DNA from: Gammaproteobacteria bacterium
Lineage (GTDB): Bacteria; Pseudomonadota; Gammaproteobacteria; 21-64-14
DNA length: 64,000 bases
NCBI GenBank assembly: GCA_027013145.1
Contig: JALUXX010000012.1
Span: 26,528-90,527 of the forward strand
Direction: 5' to 3'
This document shows positions 37,367 through 45,791 of this stretch, one piece after another (position 1 is the stretch's first letter; each line of letters opens with the position of its first letter). Both the position numbers and the translations under genes were made by a program. The notes beneath the pieces are model-generated. The model was given only the letters and a program-made list of their open reading frames with translations, made no database searches and was not told the origin of the DNA.

Positions 37367-40300
37367 TCATTGAACCTCCCACCACGACCAGCGCCCGCTC
37401 TGTGCGGCGCCGCCGCGCTCCTTGACCGACTGGATGTTCCCGCTGGACTCGGAGATGAGCTTGACGTCCCCGACGTCGCCCTTCTTGTAGCCCATCAGCG
37501 TCGGCGCGGAGGCCAGACCGGGCCCGAGGGAGATCCCCGCCGGGACCTGACCGGAAACGAGATCCGCGCTGTTGAGCCGGTCGTCCCCGTTGAGATCGAT
37601 CTCGGGTCGGGTCAGCGCGCCCCCGTTGGCGTAATCGACCACCATCAGCCAGCTGGTCCCGCCGCCCTTGCAGGGGTCGGAGTTCGGCACGAACGAGGTG
37701 AACAACACCCGCCCGCTCTCCAGCAGCGGATCGGTGATCAGACGCTCGCCGGTATCGGGCAGGTTCATGTACCACCCCAGGTCCGAGTTCCAGTTGATCG
37801 GGTTGGCGGTCAGCGTACGCACCGAGGTCGGCCCGCCGGGCGGCGGCGAGGTCAGCGGCACGTCCGTGATCGTCTGCTGCACCAGCTTCGACTTCGGCAC
37901 CGGGTAGGTCACGCCGTTGTCCCAGATACCGTAGAACGTCTGGGTCTGGGTGGTCGTCAGGTCCGCCTGCCCGAGCAGCCGGCCGGTGCCGAAGTAGACC
38001 ATGTAGCCGGGTTTCCCGGGATACAGCGGGTGGAGGCTGACGACCGGTTCGGTGGTGATCGGTTGCGGCGTACCCGAGGAGTCGGTCGCCTGGAACAGCA
38101 GGGTAACCTTCCAGGTGGACTTGTTTCCGGAGGAGAAGTCGACCTTCCAAAGATTGCCCTGGAGATCGCCGGCGTACGCGGCCGTCGCCGTACCGTCGGT
38201 CCCGGGATAGACCATGGCTGCACCGACGGTCCCGTTGGACCGGCTGGGATTGCACACGCTCGCGGGCTGACCGGCGCAGAGATCGATCTGCTTGATCAAC
38301 TGCCCGGTCTGCGGGTCGACCACGAACAGATACGGATTTTGGTCGGTGTTGTTGTAGCCCGACCCGAAGAGCACCACGAATTTGGTGCCACCCGAGGAAC
38401 CCCAGGGAATGCGCGCGATCTGCGGCTGGCCGTAGCTGTACCCCAGATAAGGGCTGGAAAATTCCCACAGCACGTTGGAGGCCAGGCCCGACTCCGTACC
38501 GTCCGATGACGGGTTGGTGATATCGAGTGCGTAGACGCTCTTCCCGCCGTGGTTCAGCCCGCCCACCAGGATCGTGTGCCAGGAACCGTCGCTGAACTCC
38601 ACGTCGCCGCCGGCGGGCGACCCGTCGACATAGAACAGGTGATTGAGATTGTAGGACGGGCTCGTCAGCGCCATCAGATCCGGGTATACGCCGTTCGGGA
38701 CGAAGGCGAAGCGCTCGAACCCGGAGGTCGCATCGAAGGCGTGCAGCATCCCGTCGTTGGCCCCCACGTAGACCACGGCGGGCCGCGAGGCCTCCGCCGT
38801 CTTGAAGGCTTGGTAGGAAGCATCCGGGTAGGGCCCCGACGGCGGCCCCACCCACAGCGGCGCGCTGTCGACGATGTCGCCGAGGATGTGGGAGCGGTTG
38901 CGGAAGGTGCCGCCGTTGCGCTGCTCCTGGCTGGTGTCGCCGCGCAGGTAGTCGAGCCGCGCCGGGCCCAGGGTATCCGAGGAAGAGGTCTGTAGATCGG
39001 CCTGCTGTGCGGCACTCAAATCCGCCCAGCGGAACGGCGCCCCCGCCCCCGCCCCGCTCGCGGCAGCCGGGTTCCAGGTCGCGATCACCCGCCCCGTGTC
39101 CCAGTTCTTGGTGTCCAGCAGGGCCTGTGCGCTCCACGTCGCGGCCGACGGCGTTGTGTTGACCGTCCCGTCGGCGGCGATCGGAAACGCGAGCAGGTCG
39201 CCGGTCCAGTCGCTGTAGGGCGAAGTGTTGGGCGTAAAGCGCGCCTGATACGCGACCGAGTTCGTCCGCACCGTCGTCGAGTTGACCGCCGCGCTCGAGG
39301 TCGACAGCGCCGCCGCCTCGATGAGGCCGACGATGCGGTGGAGATCACCGGAGAGCGTCGCGGCGTTGTTGGCGGCGAAAAAGGTCGAACTCTTGCCGCC
39401 GGATCCCGCCAGAGCCATCGCCGTCAGGACCTTGACCGCCATCGGGTTGACGGTGGGGTCGACACCGGCCCCGAGCCCGATGATGTAGGTGTGCACGTGT
39501 GCCGCATACAGTGCCTTCAACTGATTGATCGTGTCGGTCAGGGCTTGGTCGTTCGTGCTCGCCACCGTGCCGTCGGCGTTGAACGTCGCGGTCACGCCAT
39601 AGCCCGCGGCTGCCGCGCTACCCAACGGCGGCCAGGCGTTCCCGTCCAGGTCCTCCGTCGGCAGACCGTCGGTGACCAGGACCACATAGCGGTCCGGCGT
39701 GCAGGAATTCGACGAAGGCGGCGCGCTGGATCCCGTGTAGTAGTTGTAGGCGGACTTGAGCATTCCGCCGATCGGGGACTGGACGGCGGCGGACTTGATC
39801 TCGGCGGTCGCCCCGACGTTGGTCTCGGGCGAAAGCGCCGAATCGAGTGCGGCGTAGTGTGACGTGCTGTAGACGTCGACCTTCTCGACGAGATTCCCGG
39901 CGCTGCCGCCGCCTCCCAGTGCGTTCGTCGAGTTGTAGCCGAAACCCCTCGCGGCATAGAGGACCTGGTCCGAATACGGGACATAACCCGCATTGGTCGG
40001 ACCGGTCACGAACCCGTAGCCGTAGACATAACTGGACTTGTAGCGGACGAGGACGCTCCCGGCCTCGTAATCGCCTAGCTTGTATCCATGTGGGTTCGTG
40101 GAGCTGTAGTACGGCCCCTCGGCCGAACTAAGTCTCTGACCGCTGCTGTTATATATCCCGTTATAAGTCACGAATACGCTCGGCAGACCGCCGGCGTACA
40201 GCACGTCGTTGACGGTCGGGGAGTCGCTGCTCAACGCCGCCACCAAGTATTGGTCTGTGGTCGCCCCGGGGAAGTTCGCGGCCAGAGTGCTGCAGGCGCC

Positions 40301-40936
40301 GCTCGACGAGCCGTAGCACGGGTTGGGATAGGTGTTGGACGCGGCGGTATCCGTGAAGGTGAACCCGCCGCTCTCGCTCATGTAATAGACCCAGGTCTGG
40401 TACGGGTCGGCATGCGGCGACTGCACCGAGTAGTCCATGAGGCCGAATTCCATCGCCCCCTGGTAGTCGGTCAGGATCTGCTGGAGGCCGGCCTTGGCGA
40501 CGTTCAGGCGGCTTTCGCTGTTGTCGTACTGCGTGCCACCGGAGTCCTTGACCGTATAGGCCGCCTGCCCGCTCGGGCAGGCCGCGGTGGGCGTATACCC
40601 GCTCTTGTATCCACCGGAAAGTCCATAAGGCGGTATGAACCCGCCGGTGGGCGTATAACAGCCCTGGGCCCCGGTCAGGATCGCCCCGCCGGTGTCGCCG
40701 TCCATCGACTCCGAATTGGTGATCAGGAACAGGACCTGCGGCTGCGCGGACTTGGAGATCACCAGCGGCACGTCGGCGAGCGGGACCGCCGGCGCGGACG
40801 CGGCGAAGGCCGCGGGTACGGCCGCGAGCCCGACCAGCGCAAGGAACAGCGTACGCGCCGCCGATGCGGCGGACCGACGCAGGCGGCTGGAAACGCTCAT
40901 GGCCGGACGCATAAGCCCGTTCAGTAACGTGTTCAT
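37367..40936 (-). CDS. pilY1: Type IV pilus tip-associated protein PilY1
   Basis: 1189 aa. The signal peptide ends around residue 45 (AAVPAAFAAS). The N-terminal half is von Willebrand A-like (QVLFLITNSESMDGD near 65; VVLVTDGLPTEDLDGN near 425). The C-terminal PilY1 beta-propeller runs about 685-1140 (ILGDIVDSAPLWVG, VYVGANDGMLHAFDATSG, FYVDGSPAGGDVEF). A Ca-binding loop lies near 1115 (DLNGDDRLNSADL). It works in pilus extension, adhesion and surface sensing. The ATG overlaps the pilX stop (ATGA). The first Asp of the usual vWA DxSxS metal site is Thr here. Confidence 0.93.
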   Translation of the reverse strand: MNTLLNGLMRPAMSVSSRLRRSAASAARTLFLALVGLAAVPAAFAASAPAVPLADVPLVISKSAQPQVLFLITNSESMDGDTGGAILTGAQGCYTPTGGFIPPYGLSGGYKSGYTPTAACPSGQAAYTVKDSGGTQYDNSESRLNVAKAGLQQILTDYQGAMEFGLMDYSVQSPHADPYQTWVYYMSESGGFTFTDTAASNTYPNPCYGSSSGACSTLAANFPGATTDQYLVAALSSDSPTVNDVLYAGGLPSVFVTYNGIYNSSGQRLSSAEGPYYSSTNPHGYKLGDYEAGSVLVRYKSSYVYGYGFVTGPTNAGYVPYSDQVLYAARGFGYNSTNALGGGGSAGNLVEKVDVYSTSHYAALDSALSPETNVGATAEIKSAAVQSPIGGMLKSAYNYYTGSSAPPSSNSCTPDRYVVLVTDGLPTEDLDGNAWPPLGSAAAAGYGVTATFNADGTVASTNDQALTDTINQLKALYAAHVHTYIIGLGAGVDPTVNPMAVKVLTAMALAGSGGKSSTFFAANNAATLSGDLHRIVGLIEAAALSTSSAAVNSTTVRTNSVAYQARFTPNTSPYSDWTGDLLAFPIAADGTVNTTPSAATWSAQALLDTKNWDTGRVIATWNPAAASGAGAGAPFRWADLSAAQQADLQTSSSDTLGPARLDYLRGDTSQEQRNGGTFRNRSHILGDIVDSAPLWVGPPSGPYPDASYQAFKTAEASRPAVVYVGANDGMLHAFDATSGFERFAFVPNGVYPDLMALTSPSYNLNHLFYVDGSPAGGDVEFSDGSWHTILVGGLNHGGKSVYALDITNPSSDGTESGLASNVLWEFSSPYLGYSYGQPQIARIPWGSSGGTKFVVLFGSGYNNTDQNPYLFVVDPQTGQLIKQIDLCAGQPASVCNPSRSNGTVGAAMVYPGTDGTATAAYAGDLQGNLWKVDFSSGNKSTWKVTLLFQATDSSGTPQPITTEPVVSLHPLYPGKPGYMVYFGTGRLLGQADLTTTQTQTFYGIWDNGVTYPVPKSKLVQQTITDVPLTSPPPGGPTSVRTLTANPINWNSDLGWYMNLPDTGERLITDPLLESGRVLFTSFVPNSDPCKGGGTSWLMVVDYANGGALTRPEIDLNGDDRLNSADLVSGQVPAGISLGPGLASAPTLMGYKKGDVGDVKLISESSGNIQSVKERGGAAQSGRWSWWEVQ

Positions 40937-41481
40937 GGCATGAAGATCTCCTGCAGCATGACCGTCGCGCTCCCGTCGCTCGCCGCGTCGCGCGCCGTGA
41001 TGCGGTAGACCTGCACCCCGGCGGGAATCTGGTTGTACTGCGGACCGGACGTCAGTGCGTTCCCGGGGAGCACGACACGGGGAAGCTTTGAGAGCAGATA
41101 CTTCGGTGCCGGGACGCCCGTCAGCGCCGGGCGCCCGGTAAAGCTGCCGTAGGTGCGCGCGTCCGAGGCCCAGATGGCGCTCTGGTCCCAGAACGGCGGC
41201 TGACCCGCGGGCCACGGCGGCAGACACAACCCGCCGGCGCAGCTCGCGTTGAAGGCGGTCGGACTGTTGTTGACGAGATCCGTCTCCCCGTCGCGCAACG
41301 CGGACTCGGCCGCCTGGAATGCAAGGTCGGAGCGGCGCGTGTTGCCCGCCATCTTCTCCTCCAGGGTATTGGTACTCATCGCCGCCACCCCGAGGAGCGT
41401 GAGCACGATGAGGATCAGCAGCGCGACGATCAGGGCGGTGCCGCCCTGTGACCGAACTGCCGGGGATCGCTTGCTCGGCAT
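40933..41481 (-). CDS. pilX: Minor pilin PilX
   Basis: 182 aa. The N-terminal GGTALIVALLILIVLTLLGV helix lacks the Glu of ordinary pilins, as usual for PilX; the family block TNTLEEKMAGNTRRSDLAFQ and AAESALRDGE follows. The start at 41481 uses GAGG within the pilW stop region; a GTG 9 bases earlier is less likely. It is part of the priming complex with PilV, PilW, FimT and PilY1, and is coupled to pilY1 by a 4-base overlap. Confidence 0.9.
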   Translation of the reverse strand: MPSKRSPAVRSQGGTALIVALLILIVLTLLGVAAMSTNTLEEKMAGNTRRSDLAFQAAESALRDGETDLVNNSPTAFNASCAGGLCLPPWPAGQPPFWDQSAIWASDARTYGSFTGRPALTGVPAPKYLLSKLPRVVLPGNALTSGPQYNQIPAGVQVYRITARDAASDGSATVMLQEIFMP

Positions 41482-41491
41482 GACGGGCACC

Positions 41492-42532
41492 TCACGGGGT
41501 CCGGTTGCGCAGGGTCACGGTGTCGCCGAACGAGGCGTAGAGGCGATGATCGGAGGCCGTGACGCTGCTCCCGGCGAAACGGTAGACCTGGACCGTGCGC
41601 GTCAGGTGGTCCTCCGGCGTATCGAGCAGCAGGTTCACGCGCACGCTGACCACGTCGGGCCAGCCGGCCGTCGGAGGGCTGATGGCATTGACCTGCGAGG
41701 CGGTGAGGTACTCGTTGGCGGAGCCGTCGCCGCTCGTGTCCACCCCGTAGAGCAACTGCATCGCGGCGACACCATCGACGAGTTCCTCCGGCGCGTTCGA
41801 CGAGTCGGAACGGATCCGATAAAGCCCGTAGACGCCCGGTGTGGCGGTCGTTCCGAGATAGTAGAGGACCGCCTTGTAGGACATCAGTTGGGCGTCGGTG
41901 GTATATGCGGCGCTCAACTTGTTGCTGGTGTTCTGATTGTTCGCATGAGCGATGGTGACGATGCCGCCGGTCCCGTTCGAGACGCTGGTGGCGCGGAAGA
42001 TGTCCGCGCTGGAGCAGTCGCTGAGGAACAGCACGTCGCCCTGTTGTAGAGTCGCCGGTTTCGCATTGATCTGGATGTTCGCATCATTCGCGGACATGTT
42101 TCCGGTGAGATAGACCCCGCTGTAGGGGGCGGCGAAGCGCACGACCACCGCATCAGTGTTCGGCACGTAGTTGGGCGGGGCGATGGGGAGATCGGTCGGC
42201 CACGTGGCCGGCGCCGAATCGTAGCCCTGGATTACGTCGCTCGCGTCGAACACCGGAACCGGGGCGTCGGCGATGATGTTCGGCGTGATCTGCGAGAGCC
42301 GGTTGCAGCCCATGTAGCCGGCCATGCGCAGGTCGTGGGTCAGGAAATAGAGTGCCATGCGCCCGTTCTCCTGCAGGCGCGCCTGATTGTCCTGCACCCG
42401 GTAGGCCTGCTTGGAGCCGAGGTAGATCTTGAGGACCCCGCCGATGAGGACGAGGCTGATGACCAGCGCGACCATCAGTTCGACCAGGCTGAATCCGGCC
42501 CTGCGCGGAGCGATCTGTTTCGGTACATTCAT
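41492..42532 (-). CDS. pilW: Minor pilin PilW
   Basis: 346 aa. Prepilin motif RRAGFSLVELMVALVISLVL after a 13-residue leader, then the PilW block QARLQENGRMALYFLTHDLR and AGYMGC. The large C-terminal domain is typical of PilW. The start overlaps the pilV stop by 4 bases (ATGA). It assembles at the pilus tip with PilX and PilY1. Confidence 0.9.
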   Translation of the reverse strand: MNVPKQIAPRRAGFSLVELMVALVISLVLIGGVLKIYLGSKQAYRVQDNQARLQENGRMALYFLTHDLRMAGYMGCNRLSQITPNIIADAPVPVFDASDVIQGYDSAPATWPTDLPIAPPNYVPNTDAVVVRFAAPYSGVYLTGNMSANDANIQINAKPATLQQGDVLFLSDCSSADIFRATSVSNGTGGIVTIAHANNQNTSNKLSAAYTTDAQLMSYKAVLYYLGTTATPGVYGLYRIRSDSSNAPEELVDGVAAMQLLYGVDTSGDGSANEYLTASQVNAISPPTAGWPDVVSVRVNLLLDTPEDHLTRTVQVYRFAGSSVTASDHRLYASFGDTVTLRNRTP

Positions 42533-43104
42533 GGGTGGAACATCGTCGCGAAGCTGGTGGAGTTGCCGCCGGGCCCCGTCCAGGAGACCGTGATGGTGTA
42601 GTCGCCGGTGTTGTCGGGGGTGACCACGCCCTTTCCGGACGGGAGCAGCGCCTGCACGTCCGCCTCCCACTGCGCCGCGTCGTAGTCGGCCATCTGGGCG
42701 CTGCTGCACACGCTCGTGGTGCAGTTGGTGGACGCGGCGGGCGGGGTTCCGGAGGTGAGCAGCGAGTTGTACGAACCGGCGGTTACGCCCGCCAGGTTCG
42801 CACGCATGCGGTCGGCCATGTCGTAGGCGAGCAGCGTCGCCTGGGTGCGCAGATACGCCCCGTGGTTGTAGCGCAGGCCCGTGGCCTGCAGGCCGGCGAG
42901 GCCGAGGAGCCCGATCGAGAGCACTACCAGCGCGATGAGCACATCGATCATGCCGACCCCCGCCTGCGCGCGGGCCGATCCGGCCACCGGGTGCGCAGGG
43001 ATCGGGGGTCCGGCCCTCGTCTCCCGCCGCACCCCCGCCGCGTCCGCCGGTCCACGGACGGCGAACCCCGGTGGGCGATACGGGTCAGGGACAGGTCGTC
43101 GCAT
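42529..43104 (-). CDS. pilV: Minor pilin PilV
   Basis: 191 aa. AGVGMIDVLIALVVLSIGLL is the prepilin helix with Asp in place of the usual +5 Glu. LATGLRYNHGAYLRTQATLL-like sequence (reading LQATGLRYNHGAY) and ADRMRAN match PilV. The leader before the cleavage Gly is about 49 residues, unusually long; the start at 43104 has GGAG upstream and overlaps fimT by 20 bases. A later non-ATG start cannot be excluded. Confidence 0.85.
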   Translation of the reverse strand: MRRPVPDPYRPPGFAVRGPADAAGVRRETRAGPPIPAHPVAGSARAQAGVGMIDVLIALVVLSIGLLGLAGLQATGLRYNHGAYLRTQATLLAYDMADRMRANLAGVTAGSYNSLLTSGTPPAASTNCTTSVCSSAQMADYDAAQWEADVQALLPSGKGVVTPDNTGDYTITVSWTGPGGNSTSFATMFHP

Positions 43105-43600
43105 TCGAAGTCACTCCACCGGCGGCGTTGAGGTTGATCAGGACGCCCGACGCGTTGCCGCCCGGGCACACCTTCAGCGTCCCGCCCCCGGCCGGTACGA
43201 AACCCGCGGACGAAAACGTGATATAGGCATTGGAGAATCCCGAGCTGACCACGGTCACCGCGGGCGGGTCCCCGACCCGCAACACCTGATCGGAGCCGTC
43301 GACGACGCCGGGCGTGCCGGCGTCGGTGAACACGATCCAACCCTGCTGAAACCCCGCGCCGCTCGTACAGCCCGTGCCCGTGGTGCTCGGGCAGACGGTC
43401 ACGTTCACGCCGCGGTTGACCGCCGCGCTGCGTGCGTAGGCGAGCGCGCCGACGATCGCGTTGGCCGCCGCCGCGACGCGGTTGCGCTGCATCATCGAGC
43501 GGAAGTCGGGGACGGCCACGGTGAGGATCAACGCGGCCACGAGCAGCGTGACCATCAGCTCGATCAAGGTGAATCCGGTTTGCGGCTTCGTGACCGACAT
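43085..43600 (-). CDS. fimT: Minor pilin FimT/FimU (GspH-like)
   Basis: 171 aa. MSVTKPQTGFTLIELMVTLL gives a 9-residue leader with cleavage after Gly and Glu at +5. A GspH-like C-terminal domain (NAIVGALAYARSAAVNRGVN) follows. The start at 43600 has GGGA at good spacing; an ATG 6 bases earlier is possible. It is the first gene of the minor-pilin operon. The 223 bases upstream hold a run of nine A on the minus strand (43694-43686) that may help a promoter, but no clear boxes are visible. Confidence 0.88.
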   Translation of the reverse strand: MSVTKPQTGFTLIELMVTLLVAALILTVAVPDFRSMMQRNRVAAAANAIVGALAYARSAAVNRGVNVTVCPSTTGTGCTSGAGFQQGWIVFTDAGTPGVVDGSDQVLRVGDPPAVTVVSSGFSNAYITFSSAGFVPAGGGTLKVCPGGNASGVLINLNAAGGVTSNATTCP

Positions 43601-43823
43601 GGGCATTCCCGATGCGCGCGGGGGTGCGGATCGCGTTCGCCCAGGGTAACGACATCGGAGGCGGGCCCTTGATGCCGCCGGTCGGTTTTTTTTTACCGCT
43701 CGTCAGGCGCTTATAGGGATTTCCGTGACAACCTACGACGGCCGGGGTAGATCGGCCCGGTGGAGTAACCGTGGTGCGGGGCATACGGGGGCCGGGACGC
43801 CGGCCGGCGCCCGCCCGGAACGC

Positions 43824-44606
43824 TCAGCGGGTGCGGGCGAAGATGGCGGCGACGCGCTCGAGGTCGGCCTCGGTGTCGACGCCGCCCGGCGGTGCCCGCT
43901 CCGCGACGGCGACGTGGATGCGCCCGCCGTGCCAGAGGACGCGGAGCTGTTCGAGGGCCTCGATGCGCTCGGCGGGCGCCGGTTCGAGGGCAGCCATCCA
44001 GCGCAGCGTACCGGCGCGGTATGCATAGAGTCCGAGGTGATGCAAACCGCCGCCCGGCCCCGGCGGCACCGTATCACTTTTGGCCGCATCGCGCGGCCAC
44101 GGGATCGGGGCACGGCTGAAGTAGAGGGCGTAACCGTCGCGGTCGGTCACGACCTTGACGACATTCGGGTCGAGCCGCGCGGCCGTCCCGGCCAGCGGGA
44201 CGGCCACGGTCGCGAGGCGTGCGTCCGGATGGGCGGCGAGATCGGCGGCCACGAGGCGCAACAGCTCCGGGGGCATGAGCGGCTCGTCGCCCTGCAGGTT
44301 GACGACCAGCTCCCCGGACCCCCAGCCCAGCCGCGTCACGGCCTCGGCGAGGCGGTCGCTGCCGGAGCGATGACCGGCGGCAGTCATGCACACGCGCCCG
44401 CCCGCGGCCTCGACGACGGCGCGGATGCGCTCGTCGTCGGTGGCCACGACCGCCTCGCGCGCGCCGCTCGCGCGCGCCCGGTCGAGCACGTGCAGGATCA
44501 GGGGGCGTCCGGCCAGTTCGCGCAGCGGCTTGCCCGGGAGTCGCGTGGCGCCGTAGCGCGCCGGGATGAGGATCCGGAACGGCGGGGGGTCCGGATCCGG
44601 GCTCAC
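43824..44606 (-). CDS. kdsB: 3-deoxy-manno-octulosonate cytidylyltransferase
   Basis: 260 aa. [19 protein letters not shown] (nucleotide loop), [25 protein letters not shown] and VNLQGDEPL are KdsB landmarks. It activates Kdo as CMP-Kdo for lipopolysaccharide inner core. The GTG start overlaps the trm112 stop (GTGA). It ends the envelope operon; 223 bases later the pilin operon begins. Confidence 0.95.
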   Translation of the reverse strand: MSPDPDPPPFRILIPARYGATRLPGKPLRELAGRPLILHVLDRARASGAREAVVATDDERIRAVVEAAGGRVCMTAAGHRSGSDRLAEAVTRLGWGSGELVVNLQGDEPLMPPELLRLVAADLAAHPDARLATVAVPLAGTAARLDPNVVKVVTDRDGYALYFSRAPIPWPRDAAKSDTVPPGPGGGLHHLGLYAYRAGTLRWMAALEPAPAERIEALEQLRVLWHGGRIHVAVAERAPPGGVDTEADLERVAAIFARTR

Positions 44607-44791
44607 ACCGTCTCGTCCGCCGCGAGCGGGCGCGCCTCGGGCTCGAGCATCACCGGAATGTCGTCGCGAATCGGGTAGGCAAGCCGGTCGGCGCGGCAGA
44701 TCAACTCGTTCTGGCCCTTCTTATAGATCAGCGGACCCTTGCAGACCGGGCACACCAGGATCTCCAGCAGCTTCTTGTCCAGCACGGGCAC
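44603..44791 (-). CDS. ycaR: Trm112 family protein (YcaR)
   Basis: 62 aa. [18 protein letters not shown] carries a CxxC pair, and [19 protein letters not shown] is the family core. The start is GTG (44791, or 44785), inside the lpxK reading frame, giving a 71-base overlap in a different frame. In E. coli and Pseudomonas it also lies between lpxK and kdsB. The bacterial role is unclear; eukaryotic Trm112 activates methyltransferases. Confidence 0.92.
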   Translation of the reverse strand: MPVLDKKLLEILVCPVCKGPLIYKKGQNELICRADRLAYPIRDDIPVMLEPEARPLAADETV

Positions 44792-45758
44792 CCCCGATTC
44801 GGCTGAGCAGCGCCTCGCCGAGGCGCGGATCCGGCGCCGCGTTCACCGGCACGAACCAGTGATGGGGCCGGGCGTGACGCTCGCATTTTACCGCATCCTT
44901 CTCCGTCATCAGCACCGGACGCTCGTCCCCGAATTCCAGGTCCGCGGCGCCGAAGGGGTGATGGTCCGGAAACGGGTGGCGCCGCAGTCTGAGCCCGGCC
45001 CCCTCCAGGGCGGTGAAGAAGCGCTCCGGGTGACCGATCCCCGCCACCGCATGGACCTCGCCGGCGGCGCGGAAGTCCGCGAGCGGCCGGGTCGAGGCAT
45101 CGACCAGATTGCGTGCGGCCCCCGGCTCCAGCCGCATGGCCCACTCCGCGCCCAGAGCCGGTCCCCCATTCACGACCACGAAATCGACCGACCGCAGCCG
45201 CCCGAGGGGTTCGCGCAGGGGCCCGGCAGGGAGGCAGCGGCCGTTACCGAAGCGGCGCACGCCGTCGATCACGACGATCTCCACGTCGCGACCGAGTCGA
45301 TGGTGCTGCAGGCCGTCGTCCGCGAGGAGGACGTCGCAGTCCGCCGTCGCCAGCAGCGCGCGCGCGGCGGCCACGCGGTCCGGCGCCGCCACTACCGGGC
45401 AGCCGGTGCGGCGCGCGAGGAGCACGGCCTCGTCCCCGGCCGCGTACGGATCCCCGTCGCCGCGCACCTGCTGCGGCCAGCTCCGCGCCGATCCGCCGTA
45501 GCCGCGCAGGACGATGCCGGGCCTGCGCCCCGCCGCGCGCAGGCGCTCGGCGACCCAGATCGTCAACGGGGTCTTGCCGGTGCCGCCGACGGTCAGGTTA
45601 CCGACCACGATCACGGGAACCGGCAGCCGCTGCACCGCCCGCAGGCCGCTGCGGTAGGCCAGGGTCCGCAGGAAAGTCGCGCCGCGGTAGAGGCCCGCCG
45701 CCGGCGCGAGCAGGAGCGCCCACGGCGAGTTCCCGTACCACACGCGCTGCCAGTCCAT
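44721..45758 (-). CDS. lpxK: Tetraacyldisaccharide 4'-kinase
   Basis: 345 aa. An N-terminal membrane-associated helix, P-loop [14 protein letters not shown] near residue 51-64, [13 protein letters not shown] and GIGHPERFF are LpxK features. It phosphorylates the 4' position of lipid A disaccharide at the inner membrane. The C-terminus runs about 20 residues further than usual and overlaps trm112 by 71 bases. It lies downstream of msbA and the WaaA-like gene. Confidence 0.94.
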   Translation of the reverse strand: MDWQRVWYGNSPWALLLAPAAGLYRGATFLRTLAYRSGLRAVQRLPVPVIVVGNLTVGGTGKTPLTIWVAERLRAAGRRPGIVLRGYGGSARSWPQQVRGDGDPYAAGDEAVLLARRTGCPVVAAPDRVAAARALLATADCDVLLADDGLQHHRLGRDVEIVVIDGVRRFGNGRCLPAGPLREPLGRLRSVDFVVVNGGPALGAEWAMRLEPGAARNLVDASTRPLADFRAAGEVHAVAGIGHPERFFTALEGAGLRLRRHPFPDHHPFGAADLEFGDERPVLMTEKDAVKCERHARPHHWFVPVNAAPDPRLGEALLSRIGGARAGQEAAGDPGVPGLQGSADL

Positions 45759-45791
45759 CGCCCGTATGCTACCGGATCGGGGCGGCGGCGT

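Noticed and set aside
43686..43694. Run of nine T read as an intrinsic terminator
   Set aside because: No plus-strand gene ends upstream and no strong hairpin precedes it; more likely an A-tract upstream of the minus-strand fimT gene.
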